Assembly: GCF_006539285.1 (NCBI RefSeq) | Contig: NZ_BJMS01000017.1 | Span: 1-46,497, forward strand | From: Sporolactobacillus inulinus | Lineage (GTDB): Bacteria > Bacillota > Bacilli > Bacillales > Sporolactobacillaceae | Reading direction: 5' to 3' | Length of the DNA stretch: 46,497 bases | Shown here: piece by piece, positions 44,478-46,497 of the stretch | Layout of the letters: each line of letters opens with the position of its first letter | Position numbering within the stretch: position 1 is the stretch's first letter | Position numbers and translations under genes: made by a program | The notes under the pieces: model-generated | Databases searched by the model: none | What the model saw: only the letters and a program-made list of their open reading frames with translations | Told to the model about the DNA's origin: nothing

Positions 44478-45395
44478 GTGATTGAAGAAGAAACGCATCC
44501 GCATCAGTTTTTTGAACGCATCATTAGATCTTTAGTTTCTCTCGTCGGCGTAGCCATCCTCGCACTGGGTGCGACACTATGCAAAGTCGGCAATGTCGGG
44601 CTTGATCCATTTACTGCAATTAATCTTGGCATATCAGACAAACTGCATTTAAGCTTGGGCGTCTATCAACTGCTGGCGAATATTGTGATCATCATCTTTG
44701 TCCTTCTCCTTGATCGAAAAAAGATCGGAATCGGAACCGTTTTTAATATGGTGCTTGCCGGTTTCCTGATCGATTGGTTCTCAACTCTGTATTCGACCAT
44801 GTTCCACTATCAGCCAACCCTGCTGACATCGATCATAAACGGTATACTTGGTTTGCTGGTCTTTACACTCGGTACATCACTCTACATGACCGCAGACCTC
44901 GGTGTCGCTCCTTACGATGCACTCGCCCCGATTGCATCAACGCGGCTGAATATCCGCTATCTCTATTGCCGTATCGTACAGGATATCGCTTTTATGATCG
45001 GCGCATTGATCATGGGCGGACCGATTGGCCTCGCAACAATTATTATTTCGTTCTTTGCCGGACCGCTAATTACCTTTTGGGATCAGCATGTCAGTGAAAA
45101 AATGGTCAATCAACTTGTCGATTTCAGCAAAGAGCCATCCGGCAAAAAAATTGGACACGGCATCGATGTTGCCGGAAAATCAACTTACAATTTGGTTAAG
45201 GGCAGTTATATTCACACGGTTGAAATACAAAAAAAACTCTCGCATTTTTCAGATCAAGAGCTCGAACAGAAGACCAGACAGGTACGTCAAACAGCCACAC
45301 AGGCGCGCCGGGTGCTTAGAACTTCATTTGCCCAATTGCTCCTTCTGAAGAAAGAGCAGAACCGCAGAAAAAAATCGGAGGATAGACAGGATTAG
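44478..45395 (+). CDS. YczE/YyaS-type membrane protein with a charged C-terminal tail
   Basis: 305 aa. Five hydrophobic segments in residues 15-205; family features LGATLCKVGNVGLDPFTAINLGIS and the repeat-related ADLGVAPYDALAP (two pseudo-symmetric halves). The family (membrane protein YczE, near YitT) has no firm function. After residue 210 comes a hydrophilic tail of about 95 residues, rich in Lys, Arg, Gln and predicted helical (EQKTRQVRQTATQARRVLRT), longer than the roughly 210-residue members I know. GTG start with GGAGGAAA upstream. Confidence 0.75.
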   Translation: MIEEETHPHQFFERIIRSLVSLVGVAILALGATLCKVGNVGLDPFTAINLGISDKLHLSLGVYQLLANIVIIIFVLLLDRKKIGIGTVFNMVLAGFLIDWFSTLYSTMFHYQPTLLTSIINGILGLLVFTLGTSLYMTADLGVAPYDALAPIASTRLNIRYLYCRIVQDIAFMIGALIMGGPIGLATIIISFFAGPLITFWDQHVSEKMVNQLVDFSKEPSGKKIGHGIDVAGKSTYNLVKGSYIHTVEIQKKLSHFSDQELEQKTRQVRQTATQARRVLRTSFAQLLLLKKEQNRRKKSEDRQD

Positions 45396-45477
45396 TCCTG
45401 TTAAAAGGGTAATTAATAGTCTATTTTACGCCCAAATTCGCATCGTGCGTGCCTAATAGGAAAGGAGTTTTTTTACT

Positions 45478-46479
45478 ATGAAAGCACTTGTTTTAACTAA
45501 AAAGGAACATATGGAAATACAGGATCGTCCTGCAGCTCTATTAAAAAATCATGAAATTAAAGTAAAAGTCAGCTATGTTGGTGTTTGCGGCACAGACAAA
45601 CATTTGTACAAGGGGCTTCCCGGTTCAGGCGATGCCAACATGCCGGTTGTTCTCGGACATGAAGTTTCCGGAGTTATTGCCGAACTTGGATCAGAGGTTC
45701 ACAGCACTTTAAACGTCGGTGACCGCGTTGCGATCGACCCCAATATCCCATGTGGATTATGCCATTTCTGCCATGAAGGCCGTCCTCAGCTTTGCGAAAA
45801 CAATCAAGCAGTCGGCGTCACACGAGACGGCGGTATGGCCGAATTCGTGAACGTACCGGAAACAAACGTCTATCCGATTCCAGACAGCCTCTCATTAAGA
45901 GCTGCTGCAATGGTGGAACCGGTCAGCTGTGCGGTTCACGGCATTCATGAGTTAATGATCAGGCCCCATTATACCGCTTGCGTCGTTGGCGATGGCTTTA
46001 TGGGACAGATCTTCACGGCAATCCTGGCAAGTATGGGACTTAAGAAGGTTGCCGTCAGCGGCCGGAATCCGAAAAAGGTTGAGCTGCTCAAGCAAATTGG
46101 TGCCGATGACGTGTTTAATCCAGAGAAGGAGGAACATGGAGAAACCTATGATCTGGTGATTGAATGTGTCGGTGTTACAGCAACTCAGGAACGCGCGATC
46201 GCCTTGGCACGCCGCGGTGGACAGGTATTGATGTTCGGCGTCGCTGATCCCGAAGCTTCGATCCAAATAAACGCTTATGATGTCTTTTTTAAGGAATTAA
46301 CGATAAAAGGTGCATTTATTAATCCTCATGCCATGCAGGATGCGATACAGATCATGACAAATCGAATTGATGTAGAAACACTAATCACGCATGAGCTGCA
46401 GCTCGAAGATATTCCAAAGATTCTCGATGGAACAATTAAGGAAAAAATCACGAAGGCGGTTGCCCGCATCGCTCAGTGA
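45478..46479 (+). CDS. Zinc-dependent medium-chain alcohol/polyol dehydrogenase
   Basis: 333 aa. Catalytic zinc ligands Cys37, His61 and Glu62 (GVCGTDKH, LGHEVSG), structural zinc Cys92/95/98/106 in PCGLCHFCHEGRPQLCEN, and NAD loop VVGDGFMGQI. Closest in form to sorbitol, threonine or butanediol dehydrogenases. AAAGGAG lies 11 nt upstream of the ATG. It follows the YczE-like gene by 82 bp on the same strand. Only 18 bp remain after the stop. Confidence 0.88.
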   Translation: MKALVLTKKEHMEIQDRPAALLKNHEIKVKVSYVGVCGTDKHLYKGLPGSGDANMPVVLGHEVSGVIAELGSEVHSTLNVGDRVAIDPNIPCGLCHFCHEGRPQLCENNQAVGVTRDGGMAEFVNVPETNVYPIPDSLSLRAAAMVEPVSCAVHGIHELMIRPHYTACVVGDGFMGQIFTAILASMGLKKVAVSGRNPKKVELLKQIGADDVFNPEKEEHGETYDLVIECVGVTATQERAIALARRGGQVLMFGVADPEASIQINAYDVFFKELTIKGAFINPHAMQDAIQIMTNRIDVETLITHELQLEDIPKILDGTIKEKITKAVARIAQ

Positions 46480-46497
46480 GCCGTTCCGGGCAAAAAG

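Noticed and set aside
1-46497. CRISPR array, rRNA, tRNA genes, transposase or prophage genes
   Set aside because: No regular spaced repeats, no rRNA or tRNA signatures, and no recognisable transposase, integrase or phage protein in any frame.

Overview
The window is chromosomal DNA from an endospore-forming member of the Bacillota (class Bacilli). It carries safA, spo0B, spoIVFA/spoIVFB, a spoIIB-type SPOR protein, spoVID, ysxE, lonB and a 31-residue YjcZ-type peptide. These sit in an order close to the Bacillus subtilis safA-niaR-obg-spo0B-rpmA-rplU-spoIVF-min-mre-radC-spoIIB-folC-valS-ysxE-spoVID-hemL-engB-lonB-clpX-tig-ysoA block. Several B. subtilis neighbours are missing here: nad genes, comC, maf, hemAXCDB and lonA. 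With the fermentative dehydrogenases on the right, this suggests a lactic or fermentative spore former such as a Sporolactobacillaceae member. That placement is inference; no rRNA is present to test it.

Layout. 1-1253: safA (partial) diverges from niaR. 1264-20250: one long leftward syntenic block of several operons: obg-spo0B; rpmA-prp-rplU behind an L21-type leader; an RNase E/G; the spoIVF pair with a clear sigma-E promoter; minD-minC-mreD-mreC-mreB; radC; spoIIB; a membrane GAF-GGDEF cyclase; folC; and valS under a T-box whose specifier reads GUA (Val). 20358-20555: a small rightward membrane-protein gene with a sigma-K-like promoter. 20566-33696: leftward spore-coat genes (ysxE, a degenerate kinase-fold paralogue, spoVID), a DUF421 protein, hemL, engB, lonB, clpX, tig and ysoA. 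33786-46497: a mixed-strand, less syntenic region with an M29 aminopeptidase, a YolD-like/SRAP pair with LexA-type boxes, yjcZ-like, an iron alcohol dehydrogenase, a DUF1461 membrane protein, an SDR, class 3 fructose-bisphosphatase, a ketopantoate-reductase-family enzyme with an EIIC-like permease, a YczE-type membrane protein and a zinc alcohol dehydrogenase.

How genes work together. Prp removes the N-terminal leader of L27 (rpmA) encoded beside it. SpoIVFA holds SpoIVFB, the intramembrane protease that activates sigma-K. SafA and SpoVID, at opposite ends of the block, are LysM proteins of coat morphogenesis. MreBCD and MinCD set cell shape and division site. Tig, ClpX and LonB form a protein-quality group.

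Most unusual signals: (i) a compact three-stem RNA with its own intrinsic terminator between clpX and lonB; (ii) a dispersed repeat of about 106 bp present twice, each copy just downstream of an operon terminator; (iii) an SOS-like YolD + SRAP pair with two LexA-type boxes and no Y-family polymerase; (iv) a small membrane gene with a sigma-K-like promoter. Coordinates use start codons chosen from Shine-Dalgarno spacing and family alignment. All family calls come from reading the translations, with no database search.
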